Positions 1-6,201 of a stretch of DNA of 11,093 bases are shown here, piece by piece (position 1 is the first letter of the stretch; every line of letters begins with the position of its first letter). Source of the DNA: an uncultured Ruminococcus sp. Lineage in GTDB: Bacteria > Bacillota > Clostridia > Oscillospirales > Acutalibacteraceae. The stretch covers positions 1 to 11,093 of the forward strand of contig CACYDB010000011.1 in NCBI GenBank assembly GCA_902773035.1. The letters run 5' to 3'. Under the pieces are notes generated by a model. That model had not been told where the DNA came from and made no database searches. It saw nothing but the letters and a program-made list of their open reading frames with translations. A program made the translations under genes and the position numbers.

Positions 1-311
1 AGATAGGCGCTTTTCTCGGCGAAAAGTTTAATGACGGCAATATCGCGGGACGCTTCGGCGGAGATGAATTTATCGTTTTCATCAAGGGCTCAAACGACGC
101 CGAGCTTGCCTCACGTACCGCCGATGAAATCGTCAAGGGCGTTTATGACAAGGTTTTCCTGCCCGATGAAAAGCGCAGGGTGAGCGTGAGCATAGGCGTC
201 GCGAGGTACTTCGGACTGGAGATGAACTACTCGGAGCTTCTCAAAAAGGCTGACACGGCGCTGTATCGTTCAAAGGGCGATCCGAATAAAAGATTTTATA
301 TTTACGAATGA
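1..311 (+). CDS. GGDEF-domain protein (diguanylate cyclase), C-terminal part
   Basis: Partial gene, cut at the window start; 102 codons read in frame from base 3 to the TGA at 309-311. The intact GGDEF signature is encoded at bases 57-71, preceded by GRF. Further on come a VSVSIGVA strand and the closing ADTALYRSKGDPNKRF segment, which matches the usual C-terminal helix of the domain (ADxALYxAKxxGRNR). Proteins of this family condense two GTP into cyclic di-GMP, and the intact signature fits an active enzyme. The position five residues before GG, where an inhibitory RxxD site would lie, reads NDGN, so product inhibition through that site looks absent. Any sensor or membrane region lies upstream of the window. 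A hairpin follows within 10 bases of the stop. Confidence 0.9.
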   Translation, partial: IGAFLGEKFNDGNIAGRFGGDEFIVFIKGSNDAELASRTADEIVKGVYDKVFLPDEKRRVSVSIGVARYFGLEMNYSELLKKADTALYRSKGDPNKRFYIYE

Positions 312-314
312 TTC

Positions 315-339
315 TCGGGCGGTCAGTCAGACCGCCTGA
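315..339 (+). terminator. Hairpin after the GGDEF gene, possible weak terminator
   Basis: A perfect 7-bp stem pairs 318-324 with 330-336 around the 5-nt loop AGTCA. It extends to 10 bp (315-317 with 337-339) through one G-T wobble. It starts four bases after the stop codon. The following sequence is only moderately T-rich, so termination may be partial and the next small ORF could be reached by read-through. Confidence 0.5.
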
Positions 340-363
340 TTGTCGTATAATTATGAGGGAATT

Positions 364-504
364 ATGGATAAGGAAACAATGATGTACCTGTGCGTAGCCA
401 TAGGCGTTGCGCTGGTAATGTTCGGAGGCGCGAGGTTTATCCGCGCGTGGATTAAAGCTGAGAAGGAAATCAAAAAACGCGGCGATAGTGATAAGGATGA
501 ATAA
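364..504 (+). CDS. Small single-pass membrane protein, unknown function (46 aa)
   Basis: Short ORF of 46 codons ending in TAA at 502-504. A GAGGGA motif at 355-360 lies 3 nt before the ATG, which is tight. In-frame ATGs at 379 and 382 are alternatives. The predicted protein has a short acidic start (MDKETMM), one hydrophobic segment at about residues 7-22 (YLCVAIGVALVMFGGARF), then a strongly charged tail rich in Lys, Glu and Asp. This is the pattern of a small bitopic membrane protein. It sits between the GGDEF gene and the dehydrogenase gene. No family is recognised and no function is assigned. It could also be a chance ORF, but the ribosome site, hydrophobicity pattern and tight packing favour a real gene. 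Confidence 0.5.
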   Translation: MDKETMMYLCVAIGVALVMFGGARFIRAWIKAEKEIKKRGDSDKDE

Positions 505-558
505 TTCCAAGGCGTTTGAGGGTACAATAAGAAATATCAGGCAACAAAGGAGAAAGCT

Positions 559-1311
559 ATGACAGCATTAATCACGGGCGCGAGCAGCGGAATGGGTCGC
601 GATATGGCGCGGTATCTGGCGTCAAAGGGGTACGATCTCATACTCGTCGCGCGCAGAAGAAACAGGCTTGAGGAGCTCCAGGCGGAGCTCAGCGGCGTGA
701 ACGTCAGGATAATAGAAAAAGACCTCTCGAAAGAGGAGAACTGCTTCTCGCTCTATGATGAGGTCAGGGAGGACGAGGTCGATTTTCTGATCAACAACGC
801 GGGCTTCGGAGTATACGGAGAGTTCACGGAAACTCCGCTGGACAGGGAGCTGGAGCTCATCAACGTCAACATCAGGGCGCTCCATATCCTCACCAAGCTC
901 TTCCTCAAGGATATGTACAGGCGCAACAGCGGATATATCCTCAACGTAGGCTCGGCGGCGGGATTCCTGCCGGGACCTAAGTTTTCGAGCTACTACGCCT
1001 CAAAGAACTACGTAGTCCGTCTCACCGAGGCTATCCACGAGGAGATCAGAAGGAAGAAGAAAAATATCGGTATCTCCGTACTTTGCCCGGGACCCGTTAA
1101 AACGGAGTTCAACAAGGTCGCGGACGTAAGCTTCGCGGTCAAGGGACTTCCGAGCGAGTACGCGGCGAGGTACGCGATCGACAAAACACTAAAGGGAAAA
1201 ATGGTCATAACCCCGGGAAAGCTCTTGAAGCTGACGAAGTTTATGGAGCACTTCGCGGGTGAGAAAATGCTGACGAGAATGTCCTACAACGTTCAGCAGC
1301 GCAGGGATTAA
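559..1311 (+). CDS. Short-chain dehydrogenase/reductase (SDR family)
   Basis: A classical SDR of 250 aa, the usual family length. The Rossmann nucleotide-binding motif TGASSGMG is at residues 6-13, the structural NNAG motif at 79-82, catalytic Asn near 104, Ser132 in GSAAG, and the YxxxK pair Tyr145/Lys149. The PGPVKT segment at 177-182 is the usual substrate/cofactor loop. Arginines at 32-34 after the second beta strand suggest NADP(H) rather than NAD(H). The enzyme should be a soluble cytoplasmic oxidoreductase acting on a carbonyl or alcohol. It resembles the broad DltE/YqjQ-like group, whose substrates are mostly unknown, so none is proposed. A GGAGA ribosome site at 550-554 supports the ATG. 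The gene stands alone and ends in a strong terminator. Confidence 0.93.
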   Translation: MTALITGASSGMGRDMARYLASKGYDLILVARRRNRLEELQAELSGVNVRIIEKDLSKEENCFSLYDEVREDEVDFLINNAGFGVYGEFTETPLDRELELINVNIRALHILTKLFLKDMYRRNSGYILNVGSAAGFLPGPKFSSYYASKNYVVRLTEAIHEEIRRKKKNIGISVLCPGPVKTEFNKVADVSFAVKGLPSEYAARYAIDKTLKGKMVITPGKLLKLTKFMEHFAGEKMLTRMSYNVQQRRD

Positions 1312-1338
1312 AGAAGCCGTCTGTGACGGCTTCTTTTT
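1312..1338 (+). terminator. Intrinsic terminator of the SDR gene
   Basis: A perfect 10-bp stem pairs 1312-1321 with 1325-1334 around the 3-nt loop TGT. It begins directly after the stop codon and is followed by a run of Ts (1334-1338). Confidence 0.92.
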
Positions 1339-1340
1339 AA

Positions 1341-1514
1341 TTGAAAGTTGAAAATGGAAAATGGAAAATTTATGTCGAGTAGAAAGATTGATATAAAAAG
1401 CAACTTCTATGCCCGACAGAATTTATATTAATACGGTCGGGAAACAAAGGCTTTTCACAGAAGAAGCTGTCTGCACGACCGCAATTTTCAATTTTCCACT
1501 TTCCATTTTCCATT
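1341..1514. repeat. Inverted low-complexity GGAAAATGG-type repeats flanking a central insert
   Basis: The left block (1341-1370) is built from GAAA/ATGGAAA units on the plus strand. The right block (1483-1514) is built from the complementary units TTTCCATTTTCC. The two are therefore arranged as imperfect inverted repeats about 30 bases long around a 106-bp insert. No ORF or ribosome site is present. The block lies between the convergent terminators of the SDR and MarR-family genes, a neutral position for insertion. Confidence 0.6.
1374..1479. mobile_element. MITE-like element with terminal inverted repeats (106 bp)
   Basis: The left end (1374-1390) matches the reverse complement of the right end (1463-1479) at 12 of 17 positions, sharing the pattern GTCG-G-AGA-AG-TT. 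Inside, CCCGAC (1412-1417) and GTCGGG (1436-1441) form a second inverted repeat, so the whole element could fold as a long hairpin. It has no coding capacity. The left-end sequence recurs at 10693, which shows a dispersed repeat. A non-autonomous transposon (MITE) or a REP-like element is the likeliest explanation. No clear target-site duplication was identified. Confidence 0.55.
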
Positions 1515-1545
1515 AAAAAAGGCTGCCGCATACGCGACAGCCTTT
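1515..1545 (-). terminator. Intrinsic terminator of the MarR-family gene
   Basis: A stem of 1521-1529 with 1534-1542 (one mismatch) extends by AAA/TTT pairs. On the minus strand it is followed by a run of Ts (bases 1520-1515). The stem overlaps the stop codon of the minus-strand regulator gene. Confidence 0.88.
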
Positions 1546-1972
1546 AAAGCTCTGCTAATATTTCGTACAGTGTGTCGTAGAGCACCGTAGCCTTTTCGGG
1601 CTCGATTTTTACGCAGGAGTGCATCTCGCGCGGGATGTCCAGCGCCTTTTCCTTGAGCTCGTCACCCTTATCCGTGATTTCGATGATCAGGTTGCGCTCG
1701 TCAGATTTTGAGCGCGTGCGCGTGATATATCCCTTTGTCTCCAGCTTTTTGAGCAGGGGAGTCAGGGTGCCTGAATCAAGGTAGAGCTTTTCGCCCAGCT
1801 CCTTGACGTTTATCGTGTCGGTATCCCACATTACCATCATTACAAGGTACTGCGTGTAGGTCAGGTCTATTGTGTCGAGGTGCGGCTTGTATTTGCGCAC
1901 GATTTCCTTGGCGCAGGCGTAAAGCGGAAAACACAGCTGGTTTTCGAGCTTGAGAGGTTCGTATCTGTTCAT
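1544..1972 (-). CDS. ohrR: MarR-family regulator of the OhrR (organic peroxide sensor) type
   Basis: Winged-helix repressor of 142 aa. The ATG at 1972 is chosen because AAGGAGG lies 5 nt upstream; an in-frame TTG at 1990 lacks such a site. The N-terminus ENQLCFPLYACAKEI is the OhrR signature. Cys14 corresponds to the peroxide-sensing Cys15 of Bacillus OhrR, and Tyr28 and Tyr39 match the tyrosines that contact it. A second Cys at 120, about 106 residues on, resembles the two-cysteine (Xanthomonas) type, whose oxidation gives an inter-subunit disulfide. The recognition-helix region is about 65-83 and the wing about 87-95. Upstream, an OhrR-box-like sequence at 2050-2060 suggests autoregulation. 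No ohr peroxiredoxin gene is next to it, so its targets may lie elsewhere. A sensor of other oxidants remains possible. Confidence 0.85.
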   Translation of the reverse strand: MNRYEPLKLENQLCFPLYACAKEIVRKYKPHLDTIDLTYTQYLVMMVMWDTDTINVKELGEKLYLDSGTLTPLLKKLETKGYITRTRSKSDERNLIIEITDKGDELKEKALDIPREMHSCVKIEPEKATVLYDTLYEILAEL

Positions 1973-2264
1973 AGCGTCCTCCTTGATCAAGGCGAGAGGT
2001 GAGGATTACTTCTCTGTTGTGATACATTTAATACGGTTACATTAATAGTCAATTAAATTGCATAAAATTATACTATTTTAATATATGTTAATTTTAACAT
2101 ATTCAGAGGATAAGTCAAGAGAAAACTGTCAATTTTTAATGGTTTTACGAAACTTTGGTACTTTAGTATGTTTTTGAGAAACTTTTGGTACCTAACATAT
2201 ACAAATTGCTCACAAGTTTTGCCTGTCCGACATAGAATGAAGCGTAGAAAGTAAGGTGTTGGAT
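1973..2264. promoter_or_regulatory. Divergent intergenic region between the ohrR-like gene and spoVFA
   Basis: This 292-bp AT-rich region contains no gene. It holds the ribosome site of the minus-strand regulator, an OhrR-box-like core (2050-2060), a minus-strand TATAAT (2072-2067) without a clear -35, a 20-bp palindrome (2083-2102) and two direct repeats of GAAACTTT(T)GGTAC (2149-2161 and 2178-2191). A CATA motif at 2196-2199 resembles the -10 of mother-cell sporulation sigma factors, but no matching -35 was seen. The spoVFA promoter is therefore not assigned. Confidence 0.6.
2046..2064. promoter_or_regulatory. Putative OhrR-type operator
   Basis: The 11-bp palindromic core CAATTAAATTG (2050-2060) is identical to the core of the Bacillus ohrA operator (TACAATTAAATTGTA), with outer TA/TA matches at 2046-2047 and 2063-2064. 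It lies between a minus-strand TATAAT and the regulator's start codon, and overlaps a minus-strand TTGACT. This position suits autorepression. Confidence 0.6.
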
Positions 2265-3113
2265 ATGAATTTTGACAAAATCGCGATCATCGGCGGCGAC
2301 AAGCGAGCGCTCTTCGCGGGTAGTGAGCTTCTGAAATCGGGGTATGAGGTGTACCTCTCAGGCTTTGACAAGCTCATCAGCTTTGGCGGACTGAAAATCG
2401 TATCAATAGATACGGCGCTTGAAAGCTGCTCCGTCGTACTTCTGCCCCTGAACTGCGCGGAGGGGAAAATCCCCTGTCCCTTTTCAGACTCGGACATCGC
2501 GCTCGAAAAGGCTTTTACGCAAAGGCTGAAAGACAAGCTTATCTTCGGCGGCAGGGGGTGCGAGGGGCTTGAAATTTTCAATATTTTGGAGGACGAGGCT
2601 TTTGCCCGTCAGAACGCTCTGCCCACGGCTGAGGGCGCGGCGCTGGTGGCTATGGAAAACTACGAGGGCACTATCGCGGGAGCTGATATACTCGTCATCG
2701 GCTACGGCAGGATAGGCAGGGCGCTGTCAAAGCTTCTGAGGGCTATGGGCGCGAGGGTCAGCGTATCGACGCGCAGTGAAGAAAAGGCGTTTGAGATCAC
2801 CCTCGGCGGCAACACGCCCGTTGACACTCTCAGCCTCAGAACCCTCTGCGGCTACGACATCGTGTTCAATACCGCCGACTCCCTTGTGCTCGACAAGAAT
2901 ATCCTCGTCAACAGCGGCTCCGATACGCTCCTTATCGACCTCGCCTCATACCCGGGAGGGATAGATTTTGAGACTGCGCGGGAGCTCGGCTTTACCGCGG
3001 TACACGCCCTCGCCCTGCCCGGAAGATACTCCCCTCAGAGCGCGGGCAAAGCCATATCCGACGCTGTGCTCAGGAAACTAAAGGAGGAGTTCAGTTGGCA
3101 AAGGCAAGCATAG
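2265..3113 (+). CDS. spoVFA: Dipicolinate synthase subunit A (SpoVFA/DpaA)
   Basis: Subunit A of spore dipicolinate synthase, which with subunit B oxidises dihydrodipicolinate to dipicolinic acid (DPA) in the mother cell for loading into the forespore. The protein is 282 aa from the ATG at 2265, close to the family length. The N-terminal DpaA domain has the IGGDKR motif (residues 9-14). A Rossmann NAD(P)-binding region follows at about 142-170 with GYGRIG at 146-151. The C-terminal LPGRYSPQSAG segment (251-261) matches the conserved DpaA motif. The ATG is preferred because AAGGTG lies 6 nt upstream. In-frame GTG (2256) and TTG (2259) are alternatives. The last 19 bases overlap spoVFB. It indicates a spore-forming organism. 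Confidence 0.93.
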   Translation: MNFDKIAIIGGDKRALFAGSELLKSGYEVYLSGFDKLISFGGLKIVSIDTALESCSVVLLPLNCAEGKIPCPFSDSDIALEKAFTQRLKDKLIFGGRGCEGLEIFNILEDEAFARQNALPTAEGAALVAMENYEGTIAGADILVIGYGRIGRALSKLLRAMGARVSVSTRSEEKAFEITLGGNTPVDTLSLRTLCGYDIVFNTADSLVLDKNILVNSGSDTLLIDLASYPGGIDFETARELGFTAVHALALPGRYSPQSAGKAISDAVLRKLKEEFSWQRQA

Positions 3114-3667
3114 GCTTCGCTATGTGCGGCTCATTCTGTACATTCTCGCGCGCGATAAATGAGATGGAGCGCCTTGTGCAGATAGGGTACGACGTTATCC
3201 CCGTTATGTCAGAGACCGCCTACTCGACCGATACTCGATTCGGCAGCGCGGCTGACTTTATATACAAGATAGAAAACCTCACGAATCACAAAATCATTCA
3301 CACGATAGACGGCGCCGAGCCCATAGGTCCCAAGAGAATGTGCGACCTGCTCATAGTCGCGCCCTGCACGGGCAATACGCTCGCAAAGCTCTCCCTCGGC
3401 GTTACGGACACCGCCGTCACAATGGCGGTCAAGTCGCACCTGAGAGTACAGCGCCCCGTACTGCTCTGCGCGGCGACAAACGACGCTCTCTCAGCCTCGG
3501 CTCAGAACATCGGCAGACTGCTCAACACTAAGCGTATCTACTTCGTGCCGCTCGCTCAGGACGACTGCGAGAACAAGCCCAACTCGCTGGTGGCTGATTT
3601 CACGCTCATACCCGACTGCGCGGACAAGGCTCTGCGCGGAATACAGGCTCAGCCCGTTTTGATATAA
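3095..3667 (+). CDS. spoVFB: Dipicolinate synthase subunit B (SpoVFB/DpaB), flavoprotein family
   Basis: Subunit B of dipicolinate synthase, 190 aa, of the flavoprotein fold shared with phosphopantothenoylcysteine decarboxylases. The N-terminal GSFCTFSR segment (12-19) forms the nucleotide-binding loop. APCTGNTLAKL (89-99) is the family signature, followed by ATNDALS (127-133) and the late QDDCENKPNSLVADF segment (155-169) typical of SpoVFB. The start is TTG at 3095, 7 nt after a strong AGGAGG at 3082-3087, inside the end of spoVFA. The 19-base overlap implies translational coupling and fits a two-subunit complex. Expression should follow spoVFA from the same late mother-cell promoter. No terminator was found after it; the next promoter begins four bases after its stop. 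Confidence 0.93.
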   Translation: MAKASIGFAMCGSFCTFSRAINEMERLVQIGYDVIPVMSETAYSTDTRFGSAADFIYKIENLTNHKIIHTIDGAEPIGPKRMCDLLIVAPCTGNTLAKLSLGVTDTAVTMAVKSHLRVQRPVLLCAATNDALSASAQNIGRLLNTKRIYFVPLAQDDCENKPNSLVADFTLIPDCADKALRGIQAQPVLI

Positions 3668-3670
3668 GCC

Positions 3671-3699
3671 TTGCATTATCTTCCTCTCTTTGATATAAT
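3671..3699 (+). promoter_or_regulatory. Sigma-A promoter with extended -10
   Basis: A -35 TTGCAT (3671-3676), a 17-bp spacer and a -10 TATAAT (3694-3699), preceded by TG one base upstream (extended -10). It lies 38 bp before the start of the zinc-ribbon gene and separates the sulfhydrylase-ispDF operon from the sporulation genes upstream. Confidence 0.8.
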
Positions 3700-3736
3700 A
3701 AATCCGTATGATTATGTATCAAAGGGAGGATTATTT

Positions 3737-4234
3737 ATGAAATACTGCCCCAAATGCAAGAAGCTCTATAATGATTCCGACCTCGTGTGTACGGGCGAGG
3801 AATGCAAGAGCCGCGTGCTAAAGACCGTTGAGGACGAGCAGACCTCTGTTTATCTGTGCTCGGGCGACGTAATCGAGCGCGACAGAGTTCAGGCGGCGCT
3901 CAGCGACTGCGGTATCCCCAGCGTCTACACAAGGCATATGGTAACGGGCGGCTCACAGCTCGTGACGGGTATGGATCTCGACAGCTTCGATATCCTCGTG
4001 CCCTTTGAGCTCTACGAGAAAGCCTACGACACAGCCGTCGGAATCGGCGCGATAAAGCTCGAGGGCGAGGAAATCATCGACGAGGCTGCGGACTTTGAGC
4101 CCGAGGAGGAGATGTCCGACCGCAAGCGCAACGTCGTCAGGATCATTACGGCGATACTCTTTATCCTCATAGTAGCGCTCGTAATCTACGGCACGGACTT
4201 CATAACAGGCTTTATAAAATCATTATTTACATAA
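3737..4234 (+). CDS. Zinc-ribbon, DUF2007-like, C-terminal membrane-anchored protein
   Basis: Protein of 165 aa. The ATG at 3737 is chosen for GGGAGG 7 nt upstream; a longer frame from 3671 would run through the promoter. The N-terminus is a zinc ribbon with Cys4, Cys7, Cys18 and Cys23. Residues about 35-105 (VYLCSGDVIERDRVQAAL then GIPS and DILVPFELYEKA) resemble DUF2007, a putative signal-transducing domain seen after zinc ribbons. An acidic linker (about 108-127) precedes one membrane segment (about 135-155), so most of the protein should face the cytoplasm. The function is unknown. It is the first gene of the operon, 15 bp before the sulfhydrylase. A link to sulfur or isoprenoid metabolism is only contextual. 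Confidence 0.85.
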   Translation: MKYCPKCKKLYNDSDLVCTGEECKSRVLKTVEDEQTSVYLCSGDVIERDRVQAALSDCGIPSVYTRHMVTGGSQLVTGMDLDSFDILVPFELYEKAYDTAVGIGAIKLEGEEIIDEAADFEPEEEMSDRKRNVVRIITAILFILIVALVIYGTDFITGFIKSLFT

Positions 4235-4249
4235 AGGGAGCAAATCAAA

Positions 4250-5515
4250 ATGAAAATTGAGACAAAATGTATTCAGTCGGGCTACACCCCAAAAAACGGT
4301 GAGCCCAGGGTAACACCGATCGTACAGAGCACGACCTTCAAGTACGAGACCTCGGACGCGATGGGCAGGCTCTTTGACCTTGAAGAAGCGGGATTTTTCT
4401 ATACACGTCTCGCAAACCCCACTCTCGACGTTGTTGAGAAGAAGATCGCAGACCTCGAGGGCGGCGTAGGCGCTATGCTCACAGCCTCGGGTCAGGCGGC
4501 GACTCTCTCAGCCGTTACAAATATCGCAAAAAGCGGCGACCACGTGATCTGCTCAGCGGCGGTTTACGGCGGAACCTTCAACCTCTTTGAGAAAACCCTC
4601 AGAGATTTAGGCATTGACTGCACCTTCGTCGCGGCTGACGTTGCGGAGGACGAGCTTAATAATTCCTTTAAAGAAAATACAAAACTTGTTTTCACAGAGT
4701 CGGTAACTAATCCGTCGCTCGACGTAGCCGATATCGAGATGTTCGCTAAATGCGCCCACGCTCACGGCGTACCGCTTTTCGTTGACAACACCTTCCCGAC
4801 TCCCATCAACCTCCGTCCGATTGAGTGGGGAGCGGATATCGTTATCCATTCCACCTCAAAGTATATGGACGGTCACGCCGTAGCCCTCGGCGGAGTTGTG
4901 GTTGACAGCGGCAACTTCGACTGGAACAACGGCAAATATCCTATGCTTACCGAGCCCGACGAGAGCTATCACGGACTCATTTACACCGAGAGATTCGGCA
5001 AGGCGGCGTTCATCACAAAGGCTCGCACTCACATTATGAGAGATATGGGACCCCAGCAGTCGCCGATGAACGCGTTCCTCTTAAACCTCGGACTCGAGAC
5101 GCTTTTCCTGCGTATCCCGCGCCACTGCGAGAACGCTATGGCTGTAGCAGAGTTCCTCGAGGGTAACGATAAGATCGAGTGGGTAAACTTCCCCTCGCTC
5201 AAGAGCAGCAAGTATTACGATTTAGTTCAAAAATATATGCCCAACGGCACCTGCGGCGTAGTATCCTTCGGCGTTAAGGGCGGAAGAGCCGCGGCTGAAA
5301 AGCTGATGAAGAACCTAAAGCTCGCCGCGATCGTCACTCACGTCGCGGACGCGCGCACCTGCTGTCTGCACCCCGCGAGCGCTACTCACCGCCAGATGAC
5401 AGATGAGCAGCTCAAGGCTTGCGGAATCGAGCCGAATATGATCCGCTTCTCAGTCGGAATCGAGAACAAGGAAGATATCATCGCCGATCTCAAGCAGGCT
5501 ATCGACAGCATATGA
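4250..5515 (+). CDS. metY: O-acetylhomoserine sulfhydrylase (PLP enzyme)
   Basis: PLP-dependent enzyme of the Cys/Met metabolism family, 421 aa. It should make homocysteine from O-acetylhomoserine and sulfide in direct-sulfhydrylation methionine synthesis. The PLP lysine is Lys204 in HSTSKYMDGH. Tyr51 and Arg53 in YTRLANPT, the SGQAA phosphate loop (80-84), Asp179 in VDNTF and the C-terminal RFSVGIE (399-405) are all present. The length and the middle segment GLIYTERFGKAAF (242-254) point to sulfhydrylases rather than shorter cystathionine synthases or lyases. An O-acetylserine or O-succinylhomoserine substrate cannot be excluded. GGGAG at 4236-4240 is the ribosome site. Its stop overlaps the ispD start as ATGA, so the two are translationally coupled. 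No T-box or SAM riboswitch was seen upstream. Confidence 0.93.
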   Translation: MKIETKCIQSGYTPKNGEPRVTPIVQSTTFKYETSDAMGRLFDLEEAGFFYTRLANPTLDVVEKKIADLEGGVGAMLTASGQAATLSAVTNIAKSGDHVICSAAVYGGTFNLFEKTLRDLGIDCTFVAADVAEDELNNSFKENTKLVFTESVTNPSLDVADIEMFAKCAHAHGVPLFVDNTFPTPINLRPIEWGADIVIHSTSKYMDGHAVALGGVVVDSGNFDWNNGKYPMLTEPDESYHGLIYTERFGKAAFITKARTHIMRDMGPQQSPMNAFLLNLGLETLFLRIPRHCENAMAVAEFLEGNDKIEWVNFPSLKSSKYYDLVQKYMPNGTCGVVSFGVKGGRAAAEKLMKNLKLAAIVTHVADARTCCLHPASATHRQMTDEQLKACGIEPNMIRFSVGIENKEDIIADLKQAIDSI

Positions 5516-6201
5516 GCAGCTTCGTGACCGCGATCATCGTAGCCGCGGGCAGCTCAACGCGAATGGGGCTTGACATCAGCAAGCAGTTCATCGAGCTTTG
5601 CGGCGAGACGGTGATCAGGAGAACTCTCAGGGCGTTTCAGAACGCCGATATAATAGACTCCGTCGTCGTAGTGTGCAGGGAACAGGACGAGAATGAAATG
5701 CGTAAAATCGCGGACTCCTGCGGCTTTGATAAGGTCAGAGCCTTCGCGCGCGGCGGCTCAACGCGTGACGAGAGCGTCCGCAACGGCATTTACGCCTGCG
5801 ATGAGCGAACGACTCACTTCGCCATTCACGACGGCGCGAGACCGCTCATTGAGCGCGAGGATATCGAGAACGTTGTCAAGGCGGCGTTTGACTGCGGCGC
5901 GGCGGCGCTGGGAACGCTCGTCACCGATACAATTAAGGTGGTTGACAATGACAACATCATCCTCTCAACTCCCGACCGCGCGGCTCTCAGGGCAGTCCAG
6001 ACTCCGCAGGTGTTTGAAAAGAGCATATACCTGCGCGCGCTCAGCGAGGGCGACAGCGATGGGATAACCGACGACTGTCAGCTCGTCGAGAGCATAGGCG
6101 AGAGGGTAAAAATCATAATCTCGCGCGGTCAGAACATCAAGCTGACCACTCGGAACGATATAAAAACGGCTGAAATGATCATCACGGAAAGGGGCTTTTA
6201 A
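5512..6201 (+). CDS. ispD: 2-C-methyl-D-erythritol 4-phosphate cytidylyltransferase
   Basis: IspD of the non-mevalonate (MEP) isoprenoid pathway: transfers CMP from CTP to methylerythritol 4-phosphate. 229 aa, the normal length. The nucleotide-binding motif AAGSSTRMG is at 11-19 (Arg17) with Lys24 in DISKQF. GGSTRDESVRNG (81-92), HDGARP (106-111, metal-binding Asp107), TDTIK (138-142), the TPDRAALRAVQTPQVF block (153-168) and TDDC (187-190) follow. A longer in-frame extension back to 5419 lies inside the sulfhydrylase gene. The ATG at 5512 is preferred because the protein there starts right before the conserved core and overlaps the upstream stop as ATGA. There is almost no Shine-Dalgarno sequence, so translation probably depends on coupling. 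ispF starts on the next base after its stop. Confidence 0.95.
   Translation: MSSFVTAIIVAAGSSTRMGLDISKQFIELCGETVIRRTLRAFQNADIIDSVVVVCREQDENEMRKIADSCGFDKVRAFARGGSTRDESVRNGIYACDERTTHFAIHDGARPLIEREDIENVVKAAFDCGAAALGTLVTDTIKVVDNDNIILSTPDRAALRAVQTPQVFEKSIYLRALSEGDSDGITDDCQLVESIGERVKIIISRGQNIKLTTRNDIKTAEMIITERGF

Noticed and set aside
2196..2206. CATA motif as a sigma-E or sigma-K promoter -10 for spoVFA.
   Set aside because: No matching -35 was found at the right spacing, so the promoter was not assigned despite the expected mother-cell expression.
3671..3736. N-terminal extension of the zinc-ribbon protein from 3671.
   Set aside because: It would translate the promoter -35 and -10. The ATG at 3737 has a strong ribosome site and begins directly before the zinc ribbon.
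5419..5511. N-terminal extension of ispD by 31 codons.
   Set aside because: It lies wholly inside the sulfhydrylase gene in another frame, has no conserved residues, and the ATG at 5512 gives the normal IspD length.
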